64,000 nt of DNA from Ignavibacteria bacterium RIFOXYC2_FULL_35_21 (GTDB lineage: Bacteria > Bacteroidota > Ignavibacteria > Kapaibacteriales > UBA2268). Below the pieces are notes generated by a model. It ran no database searches and was not told the origin of the DNA. It was given only the letters and a program-made list of their open reading frames with translations. Shown piece after piece: positions 10,152-18,824 of the stretch. The stretch spans positions 1-64,000 of the forward strand of contig MHAY01000001.1 in assembly GCA_001804705.1 (NCBI GenBank), in the 5' to 3' direction. A program made the position numbers and the translations under genes. Position 1 is the first letter of the stretch. Each line of letters begins with the position of its first letter.

Positions 10152-10223
10152 CAAATCCGGTTAATATTATTTTAAAAATAGAAAAATGGCATTTTTAATT
10201 TTAACAAAATTAAAATATTTTCT

Positions 10224-10254
10224 TTTGTCAAACTTTTATCTATTACTATATTTG
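10224..10254 (+). promoter_or_regulatory. Bacteroidota-type promoter (TTTG-N19-TATATTTG)
   Basis: TTTG at 10224-10227 and TATATTTG at 10247-10254 are separated by 19 nt, matching the Bacteroidota sigma-A consensus TTTG-N19-21-TAnnTTTG. The -7 box lies 37 nt upstream of ATG 10292, giving a plausible short leader. It likely drives the three-gene run 10292-14194. Confidence 0.7.
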
Positions 10255-10291
10255 CTTAATTAGGTTAGAATTAAAAAATTAATTGAATTAA

Positions 10292-11122
10292 ATGCTTAGA
10301 AAAAGAGCCATCAGATTGTTAATCATTATCTTCGGATTTTATTATTATAGTTATGTATCCTACGCACAAAGCAATGTAAGTGTACCTGATACTGTGATAC
10401 CAAGAGGTAAGATTTACAGCATCCCAATAAGTGGAAAAATTGACATATCAAACGTTGACAGCCTCAGGATAAGACTCCAATACAATGCAAGAGTGATTGA
10501 TATAAAGTCTGCTGCAGGTAATGATAACTTCATTATGAATTGCAGAACAGTAAAAATTACAAATCAAGACTTAACTAATATTGATAAGGCGACAATAGAT
10601 GTATCCTGTGATAGTATTTCTCCAACAACTACCGGAATATTTTGTATGATTGATGTCGAAGGATTGGCTGGGCCCGATTCTTTAACGAATTTAATACCAA
10701 TTGCGGTATATGTAAATGGGAATCCTGACCTTTTAGCATTATCTGACGCAGGGCTAATAAAAGTTCCCGGTCCACCGGTTTATCAGCGTTTCCCGGAATG
10801 GTTAGGACAGAACTATCCGAATCCTTTCTCAGGGTACACATTTTTCCATTTAAGTATTGAAAATGAAACGAAAGTTGATTTCAAAATATTTACAAATGAC
10901 GGTTCAGAAGTAATTTCTAAAGATGAGAATAGTGAATCCCTTCAGCTTTACAAGGTAACCAGTACGGGTAATATAAAAATTAACAGGTTCGAAGATGTGA
11001 TAGATAAAGGGAATTATGAACTGCATTTCATACCTGATGCCGAACTTGCGAGCGGCTCTTATTTCCTTGTTATGCTGACAGACAATGGTATTTACAATAT
11101 AAGATTTCTTTATTTAAAATAA
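10292..11122 (+). CDS. Secreted cohesin-like domain protein with degenerate T9SS sorting domain
   Basis: Signal peptide (LLIIIFGFYYYSYVSYAQ). Residues ~28-145 look cohesin-like: VSVPDTVIPRGKIYSIPI with alternating strands and a GIFCMIDVEG strand. The C-terminal region starts NYPNPFSGYTFFHLSI and ends GSYFLVMLTDNGIYNIRFLYLK, resembling a T9SS sorting domain. Its stop codon overlaps the next start (TAATG), so it is translationally coupled to the IgGFc-like gene, suggesting that the two secreted proteins act together. Function unknown. Confidence 0.72.
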   Translation: MLRKRAIRLLIIIFGFYYYSYVSYAQSNVSVPDTVIPRGKIYSIPISGKIDISNVDSLRIRLQYNARVIDIKSAAGNDNFIMNCRTVKITNQDLTNIDKATIDVSCDSISPTTTGIFCMIDVEGLAGPDSLTNLIPIAVYVNGNPDLLALSDAGLIKVPGPPVYQRFPEWLGQNYPNPFSGYTFFHLSIENETKVDFKIFTNDGSEVISKDENSESLQLYKVTSTGNIKINRFEDVIDKGNYELHFIPDAELASGSYFLVMLTDNGIYNIRFLYLK

Positions 11123-13503
11123 TGAAAACGACATCAAAATACTTGCTATTGTTTTCAATCCTGTTATTGCTGATTCAGGCTAATGAGTTATTGGCACAGA
11201 AAGACAGTATGGCACCCAAGGAAAGACGTAAGATTCTCAATATTAAGAATTCGGAAGGGACCGAGTTTTGGCTTTGCTTCATGCAGAATTTCGAGGAAAG
11301 CGATAAGCAGTCCAATTCTAACATTCTTCTCCTGGAGTTATTCATTACCGGAAGCTATGATACAAAAGTCAGAATCGTTATTGACGGTTTAAATTTTCAG
11401 AAAGATACATTTCTTGTTGGCGGTACCGTCAATAATATCAAAATCAATCCCAAAGCAATGTCAACAGGAAAGGAAAAGCCCGAACGGCTTGCTATACACA
11501 TAACTTCGGAATTGCCGATTTCGGTTTACGGCCTGAACCGCCGCTTCCAGACTACTGATACATATCTCGGCTTGCCAGTCAGTGTTCTTGGTACAGAATA
11601 CAGAACCATGTGCTATAATGTTGCAAACAAGTTGATGTCCGAATTTGCAATCATAGCTACCGAAGACAGCACCGAAGTTGTAATAGTGCCGACATCCAAT
11701 ACATTTAAAGCAGTAAAAGGGGAACAAAACAGGGTATTTTTAAAAAAAGGCGATGTCTATCAGGTTTTTGCAAGATACGAACCGTTGGGGAGATGTGACC
11801 TGACAGGTACATATATTAAATCAAATAAGAAAATTGCAGTTTTCAGCGGTCATCAATGTGCTTATGTGCCGCAGCATATAATTGCATGTAATCACCTCGT
11901 TGAACAGCTTCCTTCGGTTCCTTCATGGGGAAAGCATTTTTATCTGGGCAAGCTTGAATCGAGGTCAAAGTATTCATACAGGGTTCTGGCAAATGAGCCG
12001 AGAACAAAGGTGTTTGAGGACAGCAAACTTGTAAAGACTTTGAATGGAGGTGAATTCTACGAAGGCACTTCGGGCAGGGATGTTCAGATAACTGCCGATA
12101 AGCCTGTTCTCGTTGCTCAATATTCACAGGGTTTTATGAACGGCGATTCGATAGGCGACCCCATGATGCTTTTCATCAGCCCGACACAACAGTTTCTGAA
12201 TGAATACCGCTTTGCAACGCCTGTTAATGGTGCATGGAAACATTATGTAAATGTTGTAGTTCCTTCAAAGGCAATCGGAACCATGCTGCTCGACGGCGAA
12301 AAGATTGATTCTACTAAATTCCACTCACTCGGACTTAGCCGTTATTCGATTGCATACATACAAGTTCCTTTCGGCAGTCATACAATTGAAGGAGAACTTC
12401 CTTTCGGAATGTCATCTTATGGTTTTGGGTTTGGTAACGATGCCTACGATGCATATGGCACGATGGGAGGCCAGTCATTCCACGAATATGAGCCTGCCCG
12501 TGATACACTTATTCCAAAGTGCGAGGAGAATAAAGATAATCCATCAGGAAGTGTAATCTTTCGCGATGACAGGGAAGATGACGCTGGCTTGAAAAGGGTT
12601 AAGGTTTTACAATCAAATGGTGTTGATGTAATAATACCAAGTTTTGAAGAAGGATTGCTCCAGCTTCCGGTTGATATCAAATTGAAAAACACGGGAACAT
12701 ACGGCAGAGCATTGTTCCAGATTGAAGACGTTGCCTTCAACTCGGCTATTTATACAGTGTGCAGTCGTTATGATTCAAAGCTCGGAAGAAATGTACTCGA
12801 TATATCAGAAGGCGAAAACGAAGACTGTGTCCCTGACCCGGGATGGCAGTTAGGAATTTTCGGAAAATATTCTGCCGGTTTCCATTCGGCTGATTTTTCT
12901 AATTCAGGAGACCTGGCATCCGACAACAAATTTGGGGAAGCTTTTGGATTTGGTGGTATAGGCGGATTACTTCTCGAAAGACAGATTAATTCAGATTTAG
13001 TCGCATCAATACGACTTTCTTTTGAAAATTATGGGGGTGAATTATCAGCACCCCAAGATGTTGATAGTTCATTTGATGAAAACACAAAAAAATTAGTTCC
13101 CACACAGAATGAAAATGTAGTTACCATTGATGGACTATACCTCCATATATCACCATCAGCAGAATGGTATATATCAAATTTCATTTATCTCCTTGGAGGT
13201 ATAAATTTTGCGTTGAATCTTTCTGATGCTATTACAACAAAAAATAGAATATTAATACCTGAAGATTTGGTTTTTAAGGAAAACGGAATGAAAGAAATAG
13301 TAACCGAACCAAAGAATTTAAATTCTTTGAGTAGTTTCAGGCTCGGTGTGTTTGCGGGTTTGGGAGTTACATACCCGATAGACTACAGATTCTCCCTGTT
13401 TGGAGAAACTTATTATACAATTCATTTTGGAAGCCTTATTGACGATGGAGACTGGGGATTCCAACAGCTTTCGTTTCAGGCAGGAATTAAAATAACATTT
13501 TGA
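11122..13503 (+). CDS. IgGFc-binding N-terminal-like protein with C-terminal outer-membrane barrel
   Basis: Signal peptide ending LLAQ. The N-terminal ~450 residues (EGTEFWLCFMQNF, IYGLNR-type VYGLNRRFQTTD, VFSGHQCAYVP, YSQGFMNGDSIGDPMM) match the IgGFc-binding-protein N-terminal domain found in many Bacteroidota surface proteins. A linker rich in charged residues follows, then from about residue 570 a run of amphipathic strands (GIFGKYSAGFHSADF ... FQAGIKITF) ending in an aromatic/hydrophobic strand, typical of an outer-membrane beta-barrel. So a large surface or periplasmic head appears tethered by its own barrel. Adhesion is a reasonable guess only. The base composition is more GC-rich than neighbouring genes. 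Confidence 0.75.
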   Translation: MKTTSKYLLLFSILLLLIQANELLAQKDSMAPKERRKILNIKNSEGTEFWLCFMQNFEESDKQSNSNILLLELFITGSYDTKVRIVIDGLNFQKDTFLVGGTVNNIKINPKAMSTGKEKPERLAIHITSELPISVYGLNRRFQTTDTYLGLPVSVLGTEYRTMCYNVANKLMSEFAIIATEDSTEVVIVPTSNTFKAVKGEQNRVFLKKGDVYQVFARYEPLGRCDLTGTYIKSNKKIAVFSGHQCAYVPQHIIACNHLVEQLPSVPSWGKHFYLGKLESRSKYSYRVLANEPRTKVFEDSKLVKTLNGGEFYEGTSGRDVQITADKPVLVAQYSQGFMNGDSIGDPMMLFISPTQQFLNEYRFATPVNGAWKHYVNVVVPSKAIGTMLLDGEKIDSTKFHSLGLSRYSIAYIQVPFGSHTIEGELPFGMSSYGFGFGNDAYDAYGTMGGQSFHEYEPARDTLIPKCEENKDNPSGSVIFRDDREDDAGLKRVKVLQSNGVDVIIPSFEEGLLQLPVDIKLKNTGTYGRALFQIEDVAFNSAIYTVCSRYDSKLGRNVLDISEGENEDCVPDPGWQLGIFGKYSAGFHSADFSNSGDLASDNKFGEAFGFGGIGGLLLERQINSDLVASIRLSFENYGGELSAPQDVDSSFDENTKKLVPTQNENVVTIDGLYLHISPSAEWYISNFIYLLGGINFALNLSDAITTKNRILIPEDLVFKENGMKEIVTEPKNLNSLSSFRLGVFAGLGVTYPIDYRFSLFGETYYTIHFGSLIDDGDWGFQQLSFQAGIKITF

Positions 13504-13516
13504 GAAGAGTTTGCTA

Positions 13517-14194
13517 ATGGCATCAGGTAGCTTGAAGAGAATTTACGCTGTATTTAACAAAGACACAAAAAGTGAACTAAGGACCCGCTATTCAATCTCT
13601 GCAATTTTTCTTTTCATACTTACAACAATTACAATGATTGCGATATCTGCAGCGAATGAGAAATTAAATCCTGCAATTTCTGCAGGAATACTCTGGGTGA
13701 TTTTATTCTTTTCTGCGATGACCGGCATAGCAAAAGCCTTTGTCAGCGAGGAAGAAAGGGGAACCGGATTACTTCTGAAGATTTACACTTCAAACGAAGC
13801 TGTTTACTTCGGCAAGCTTTTATTCAACATTTTACTTTGTCTTTTACTGAATATTGTTTCTGCACTTTTCTTTCTTCTGATAAATAGTCAATTAATAGTT
13901 CAGGAACCATTAATTTTTATTTATATGCTCATTCTCGGTAGCCTGGGACTTGCTTCCGGGACGACACTTATTTCTGCTATAATAGCACGTGCAAATGTAA
14001 AAGGAGCATTATTTCCTGTTTTATCTTTTCCGATTCTTTTGCCACTTATTGTTGCCGGAATAGGATTAACCAAACTTTCATTTGAAGGCGGTTCATTTTC
14101 AGATGCAAAAAGCGATATCATTCTTATGCTCGCTTACAGTGGAGTCCTCATACCCGCATCATATATCCTGTTCGACCAAATCTGGGAAGAATGA
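13517..14194 (+). CDS. ccmB: Heme exporter subunit CcmB (ABC-2-like permease)
   Basis: 226 residues with six hydrophobic segments and the CcmB-like start FNKDTKSELRTRYSISAIFLFILTT, then FFSAMTGIAKAFVSEEERGTG and the C-terminal ILMLAYSGVLIPASYILFD. ATG 13517 is favoured over TTG 13511 because GAAGAG sits 7 nt upstream. CcmB is the membrane part of the CcmAB transporter for cytochrome c maturation, which fits the presence of a multiheme cytochrome at 38 kb; its ATPase CcmA is not in the window. It lies 13 nt after the barrel gene, an unexpected operon partner. Confidence 0.85.
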   Translation: MASGSLKRIYAVFNKDTKSELRTRYSISAIFLFILTTITMIAISAANEKLNPAISAGILWVILFFSAMTGIAKAFVSEEERGTGLLLKIYTSNEAVYFGKLLFNILLCLLLNIVSALFFLLINSQLIVQEPLIFIYMLILGSLGLASGTTLISAIIARANVKGALFPVLSFPILLPLIVAGIGLTKLSFEGGSFSDAKSDIILMLAYSGVLIPASYILFDQIWEE

Positions 14195-14229
14195 AATCAA
14201 TTAAAAATTAACAATTAACAATTAAAGTT

Positions 14230-14311
14230 GTCACCCTGAGCCTGTCGAAGGGTCTTTCATTCGTAATTCGTAATTCGTAATTATTCTGTCACCCTGTGCC
14301 TGTCGAAGGGT
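14230..14311. repeat. Two copies of the GTCACCCTGAGCCTGTCGAAG repeat plus TAATTCG tandem
   Basis: Copies of a 24-nt element starting GTCACCCTGAGCCTGTC and ending GAAGGGT occur at 14230-14253 and, with one change (TGTGCC), at 14288-14311. They flank a TTCGTAATTCGTAATTCGTAATT stretch. Related copies lie at 18382-18404, 35024-35047 (inverted) and 37667-37702. The ACCCT...AGGGT arms make each a small hairpin. The second copy touches the stop codon of the minus-strand gene at 14311. Confidence 0.75.
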
Positions 14312-15102
14312 CATTTTTCAATTTTTCTTATAGGTAAATTCAAAGATTTTATAAATTCTTCATGTTTATCTTCATCAATATAATTTTTAAAATCATCTGG
14401 TGAAATAACATAATAATCAATAAGATTATTAATAATTTCCATTTCAGGTTCATGCCTTCTATAAATTGCAATAATGAATTTTAGATATTCTGGAATTTGT
14501 ATATTCAAATAATCGAAATAGAACTTCTTATCAATATTATCATCTCTATTTTTTTGTATAAACTCAAAAATATAATTAATAACTTTAAATAATTGGTTAA
14601 ATTGACTATGATTTTGCTTTTTAATTTCATTGAATTTATCATTAATTAATTTTAAATTTTCACTAATATTTGGATTAAATGTTTTAGTTTTATCGTTATA
14701 TATAACTAGATATCTTTTAGATAAATATTTTAAAACACTAATACCTTCATGAGGAATCCTTATATCTTCTGAACCTATAGAATAACCGTTTGTTTGTTTT
14801 ATAATTTCTTCAAAATACAAAGAATCTATCTCTTTATTTAGATTCTTTAACATAAATATATAATTATTTTCAAAATTTCCTTTTTTAGAATAATCAATTT
14901 GATGTTTTAAAGCTTTATAAAATAATATAGCAGCAAATAATGCAATCATTGAACCAAGTAAACCAGCAATAAAATTTCCATAATTAGCAAAAATATTTGT
15001 GTCTATATTTTTATAAAGTGAGAATGGGGGGGAAAAAAAGAAAAATAATAAAATACAAATTACTAAAATGACAACCCCCCAAATATAATATTTATTAATC
15101 AT
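14311..15102 (-). CDS. putAbiC-like membrane protein (putative phage abortive infection family)
   Basis: Two N-terminal TM segments (IWGVVILVICILLFFFF and FIAGLLGSMIALFAAILFYKAL) are followed by a long charged, cytoplasmic helical region beginning HQIDYSKKGNFENNYIFMLKNLN. This two-TM plus helical layout with GxxxAGLLG is that of the putAbiC family linked to abortive infection. It lies 32 nt downstream of the type IIG restriction-modification gene on the same strand, with GGAGAAG before its ATG, so it is probably the second gene of a defence operon. A distant homologue is at 33940. Antiphage activity is inferred from family and context. Confidence 0.65.
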   Translation of the reverse strand: MINKYYIWGVVILVICILLFFFFSPPFSLYKNIDTNIFANYGNFIAGLLGSMIALFAAILFYKALKHQIDYSKKGNFENNYIFMLKNLNKEIDSLYFEEIIKQTNGYSIGSEDIRIPHEGISVLKYLSKRYLVIYNDKTKTFNPNISENLKLINDKFNEIKKQNHSQFNQLFKVINYIFEFIQKNRDDNIDKKFYFDYLNIQIPEYLKFIIAIYRRHEPEMEIINNLIDYYVISPDDFKNYIDEDKHEEFIKSLNLPIRKIEK

Positions 15103-15134
15103 TTTTCTTCTCCATCTCCCTTAATTATTAATTG

Positions 15135-18100
15135 TTAATTCCCTTCTACAATTCTTATCTCCTCCTCCGTCAAATCATAAAGCTTATATACAATCTCATC
15201 TATTTGCTTATCTAATCCATCTATAATTTTCTTGTATATTTTCTTATCATCTTCAGTTCTGGAACTATAAAAATATTCCTGATTCTCAAGCATTTGTTCT
15301 ACGAGCTGAACAAGCTTGTCGTGTTTTTGCTTTTCAGATTTATTATTGAAATCAATAGAAGGTATTGGAAATTTTTTTGCATTTTGAATTAAAATTTTTT
15401 GAAATAGATTTTTTGATTGATCAAGAAATTTATTAAGATGATAAAAATTCATAAGTTTTGAATTAATAATACTTAAAATAAATTTCAGGTTAATATCCGG
15501 ACTTAAATTTTGTTTTAGTACAAGGTTAAAAATAGTTTGGGTATTATACAATTCTTCTTCTGAGTACCCAGCATATATACTTGGTGGATTACCACTTATT
15601 ATTTGTCTAATTAATATTCTTGGTTGTGTAAAAAATCTTTTTTCTCTTGGTGCACCTAACCATGGACCATAACTAATATATTCATCTCCATTCCATGATA
15701 CAAAATATTTTTTTACATCACTACCAGCTAATAATGTTTTAAATGTTTTATCTTTTTTTGTTGATGCATGGAAAACTCTTTCAATTATTTGTTTTTCAGA
15801 ATGTCCTTTGTATTTATCATAAGGAGTAATTCCCAAAGTGAAATCACATAAATTTAAAAGTTCATTTTTGCTTTTCTCAATTTTCTTTATTATCTCTATG
15901 GTTTGATTGTCTGAGAAAATATCAAAAACAAAAAAATCATTATTAATCCATTGATCTTGATTAATAATTTTATTATCATCGCAGTTTTTAGTTGAAATAT
16001 TAGAGATGTTTGATTTTCTATCATAAATAATGCAATCAATCAAACTATCATTATTTCCTATTGTTATAATAACAGATTCAGCTTTCACACCTACAAAAGT
16101 ATTATCAGGCAATCTTACAATATTTGCAATATTCTTATTATCTAAAATAAATTTTCTTAAATTTTTGTAAGAACTTTGATATAAAATTGAATTAGGTATT
16201 ATTATACCTAATTTCCCTTTTTCATTTAATACTCTTAAACCTTTTTCAAGAAAAATTGCATACAAATTTATTCTATTTTCAGTTGAATCATATTTCTTGA
16301 AATAATATCTTGTAAGTTCAGGTGGATGTCCTTTTAAATCTACCCAAGGTGGATTCCCAATCACAACATCAAAACCACCCGATTTCATTATATACTGAAA
16401 ACCATCTTTGCTGTCCCAATCAAAAACCTGAATTTTTGTTTTTTCTTTTTCATTGAATAATGATGGTTTGTTTTCAACATAAAAATCACTTCCAATCAAT
16501 GAATTTCCCCATTTAATATTATTATCTAAGTTTGGTAATGTAGGAAATTTAAATAAATCATAGTCCTCAATTACTTCATCGTGTGTTGAATCCTCTAATG
16601 CTTTCATTGATAGACTGAATTTTGTTACCATCACAGCCTGCGGGTCAAGGTCAACACCAAAAATGTTATTGGTCAGGATTTCACTTTTCAATTTATGGGA
16701 CAGATGGATTGTGTAATAGTCTTTTTTTTCACCAATCACTCTAACTTTATTTTTGTTCTTATTTGTGAATTGATTTATGTTATCCTTCTTTGTGAATTTC
16801 ATTAATTGGTCGAAATACCATTTTTTGTACCAGTCAATTAATTTCTGATAAGCTACAATCAAAAAGCTTCCTGAACCGCAGGCAGGGTCAAGCACTTTTA
16901 TTTTGGCAACATCATCAGGTGTTTTGCACTCCTCTAATTTCTTTCCGAGAGTGTTATCAACTATATACTCGACAATGTACCTTGGCGTATAATAAACTCC
17001 GCTTGCTTTTTTCTCATCATACTTAGGTACAAGCGCAATTCCTGCACCTTTCTTGATTATTTGTTCGGCTATGAAAAGTTCATAAACACTTCCGATAATT
17101 TCAACAGGCATTGCCGCAAGTGTATAAATGGAGTTTTCAGGTTTTAGCTCTTCAAAGATATTTATTAAAACGTTGTTCGATATTTCAATATCATCTGAAT
17201 CTTTATCAAAATCAAATACACTTCCATTATAAACATGGTCAAGTCTTTTAAAAATATCTTTACATAATTCATATAGCTTTACTTCTGTTTTTTTTGATTT
17301 TGAAAGATTAGATAAAATATTTGTAAGATGGTCAGGTTCTATCACTCTGTCGCTAAGCATTTTTACAAATATTATCCTGTTGATAAAAAGCAGAGTAGCT
17401 TTAGTAAGCTGGAAATCGCTAAGCGATTTATCATTTTTAAACATACTCTTTGCAATGTCTTTTCTCCACCTTTTTAAATCGTCTAAGAACTTCTTATCAG
17501 GAGTAATTCTGTTTCCAGCTATCTGCTTTTCGGTTAAATACCATTTATCTAATGAACCGTTAACGACATTATTATATTCGAGGAAATCCCAAACCTCATC
17601 GAATTTATTAATGTAATCTTTGTAAGTCCAGTCCTTAACAATATGTTTATTGTATGCTTCAAACCTGTCTTCATATTTTTTTTCTAAAGGTGTCGGGTCT
17701 AAGCAATCGAACATTCGGAATTCTTCAAAATCAGTAAGTACAGCGAGCCTTACTCTGTTATTCGGATTCTCCGAAGCATTTAATGTAGAGTAAGCATATT
17801 TATAAACTTGTTTAATATATCTGGCATTTGTTTTTAAATCATATTTTGCTTGTTTTGCTTCAATAAAAAAACAACTTTTCATTTGATTAGTATTTTTATC
17901 AGGTATTCTTACATGATAGTCAGGTTTTTTATTAGTTTCGTCCTTTGTTTTTAAAGTCATTTGTTTTTTAAAAACTTCTCTTCCGGGTTCTAATTCTTCA
18001 TTTGATACATCCCAGTTTAAATATTTAAAAAATAGTTCTATCAGATAACTCTCGGTATCTGCTTCACTATAATTACTTTTATATTCAATAATACCTGATT

Positions 18101-18161
18101 CAAATTTTTGCACTAATTTTGAAATCTTGTTTTTAGATTCAGATTTTGAATATATTTCCAT
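15135..18161 (-). CDS. Type IIG restriction-modification enzyme (Eco57I-like fused nuclease/methyltransferase)
   Basis: A single 1008-aa polypeptide with all parts of a type IIG enzyme. N-terminal PD-(D/E)xK nuclease: PDYHVRI near residue 80 and FFIEAKQ near 103. Amino-methyltransferase core: motif X-like GVYYTPRYIVEYIVD (~390), SAM-binding motif I VLDPACGSGSFLI (~424), catalytic motif IV GNPPWVD (~605), consistent with N6-adenine methylation. A TaqI-C-like target-recognition region lies at ~740-960. It should modify and cut the same sequence; the recognition site cannot be read. AAGG precedes ATG 18161. No frameshift or truncation visible. Confidence 0.88.
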   Translation of the reverse strand: MEIYSKSESKNKISKLVQKFESGIIEYKSNYSEADTESYLIELFFKYLNWDVSNEELEPGREVFKKQMTLKTKDETNKKPDYHVRIPDKNTNQMKSCFFIEAKQAKYDLKTNARYIKQVYKYAYSTLNASENPNNRVRLAVLTDFEEFRMFDCLDPTPLEKKYEDRFEAYNKHIVKDWTYKDYINKFDEVWDFLEYNNVVNGSLDKWYLTEKQIAGNRITPDKKFLDDLKRWRKDIAKSMFKNDKSLSDFQLTKATLLFINRIIFVKMLSDRVIEPDHLTNILSNLSKSKKTEVKLYELCKDIFKRLDHVYNGSVFDFDKDSDDIEISNNVLINIFEELKPENSIYTLAAMPVEIIGSVYELFIAEQIIKKGAGIALVPKYDEKKASGVYYTPRYIVEYIVDNTLGKKLEECKTPDDVAKIKVLDPACGSGSFLIVAYQKLIDWYKKWYFDQLMKFTKKDNINQFTNKNKNKVRVIGEKKDYYTIHLSHKLKSEILTNNIFGVDLDPQAVMVTKFSLSMKALEDSTHDEVIEDYDLFKFPTLPNLDNNIKWGNSLIGSDFYVENKPSLFNEKEKTKIQVFDWDSKDGFQYIMKSGGFDVVIGNPPWVDLKGHPPELTRYYFKKYDSTENRINLYAIFLEKGLRVLNEKGKLGIIIPNSILYQSSYKNLRKFILDNKNIANIVRLPDNTFVGVKAESVIITIGNNDSLIDCIIYDRKSNISNISTKNCDDNKIINQDQWINNDFFVFDIFSDNQTIEIIKKIEKSKNELLNLCDFTLGITPYDKYKGHSEKQIIERVFHASTKKDKTFKTLLAGSDVKKYFVSWNGDEYISYGPWLGAPREKRFFTQPRILIRQIISGNPPSIYAGYSEEELYNTQTIFNLVLKQNLSPDINLKFILSIINSKLMNFYHLNKFLDQSKNLFQKILIQNAKKFPIPSIDFNNKSEKQKHDKLVQLVEQMLENQEYFYSSRTEDDKKIYKKIIDGLDKQIDEIVYKLYDLTEEEIRIVEGN

Positions 18162-18824
18162 GATATGACCTTAGTTAATATTATTTTCTCTAATTTACCT
18201 AATTTTAAAATTAATTAAAAACCATTTTAAAATCATTTTAAAACCGTTTTCTTGACAAATCATCCCCACGTCCTTATCTTTGCAACGCATGTTCTTTGCT
18301 AAATAATGTCGGGCTGTATTAGCCGAAACCGGGATGCTCTGCCACTTAATAATTATGATTGCCCCCTTTTTCTAAGAGCCTGCACTGAGCTTGTCGAAGT
18401 GGGGATTAAGGGGGTTTTTACTGCCAATTAAAAAATTTCATATTAAATCATTGTTAATTCATTGAAAATTTTAAATTTAAATTTGATAATTGAGCAGGTA
18501 ATAACTTTTATGTCAATGAAATCAGTGATGAGTGATCACTTTTAATCAATTAATCCACAAAGATTTAAATAATGTTTTTGAGCAAATAAAAAATCGTGTC
18601 AAACCTGCTCAAAATGCCCAAATCTGCTCAATTTCGGCTCTATATATCCACAATTCAAAATTCAGCATTCATAATTCAAAATTCAAACTCAAAATTTCAA
18701 TTATCACCAAAAATAATCTCCAACGTTTAAACCTTTTCATTTCCTTTTGTGTCAAACGAACAAAGATTGAGTGAAAATCAACTCACAATTTGAATTAATT
18801 GTAATTATAAATAGGAGATATTTT
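18162..18824. other. 660-nt gene-poor region with orphan promoter and low-complexity repeats
   Basis: No credible gene. It holds ATTTTAAAA/AACCGTTTT repeats (18220-18250), a promoter-like pair at 18252-18282, a GC-richer patch with a GGCT-GTATT-AGCC hairpin (18312-18324), a GAGCTTGTCGAAG repeat copy (18382-18404), a GGGGATTAAGGGGG stretch, and AATTCAAAATTCA tandem repeats at 18650-18710. The 80-aa ORF at 18532 translates this repeat region and is not believed. Confidence 0.5.
18252..18282 (+). promoter_or_regulatory. Strong-looking orphan promoter TTGACA-N17-TATCTTTG
   Basis: TTGACA at 18252-18257 and TATCTTTG at 18275-18282 fit both the Bacteroidota (TTG...TAnnTTTG) and the general sigma-70 -35 pattern. 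It points away from the restriction gene and is not followed by an ORF; only a 5-codon frame (ATG 18289) and a small GC-rich hairpin lie downstream. It could drive a small RNA or be left over from a deleted gene. Confidence 0.5.

Noticed and set aside
15135-18161. BREX PglX or type I HsdM assignment
   Set aside because: N-terminal PD-(D/E)xK nuclease fused to the methyltransferase and the absence of pglZ, brx, hsdR or hsdS genes favour a type IIG enzyme.
18300-18350. tRNA-like string GGCAGAGCATCCCGG on the minus strand
   Set aside because: Resembles part of a D-arm but no acceptor, anticodon or T arm can be built around it.
18532-18774. 80-aa ORF upstream of the calcium-loop gene
   Set aside because: Translates AATTCAAAATTCA tandem repeats (IHNSKFSIHNSKF); no SD; not a protein-like composition.
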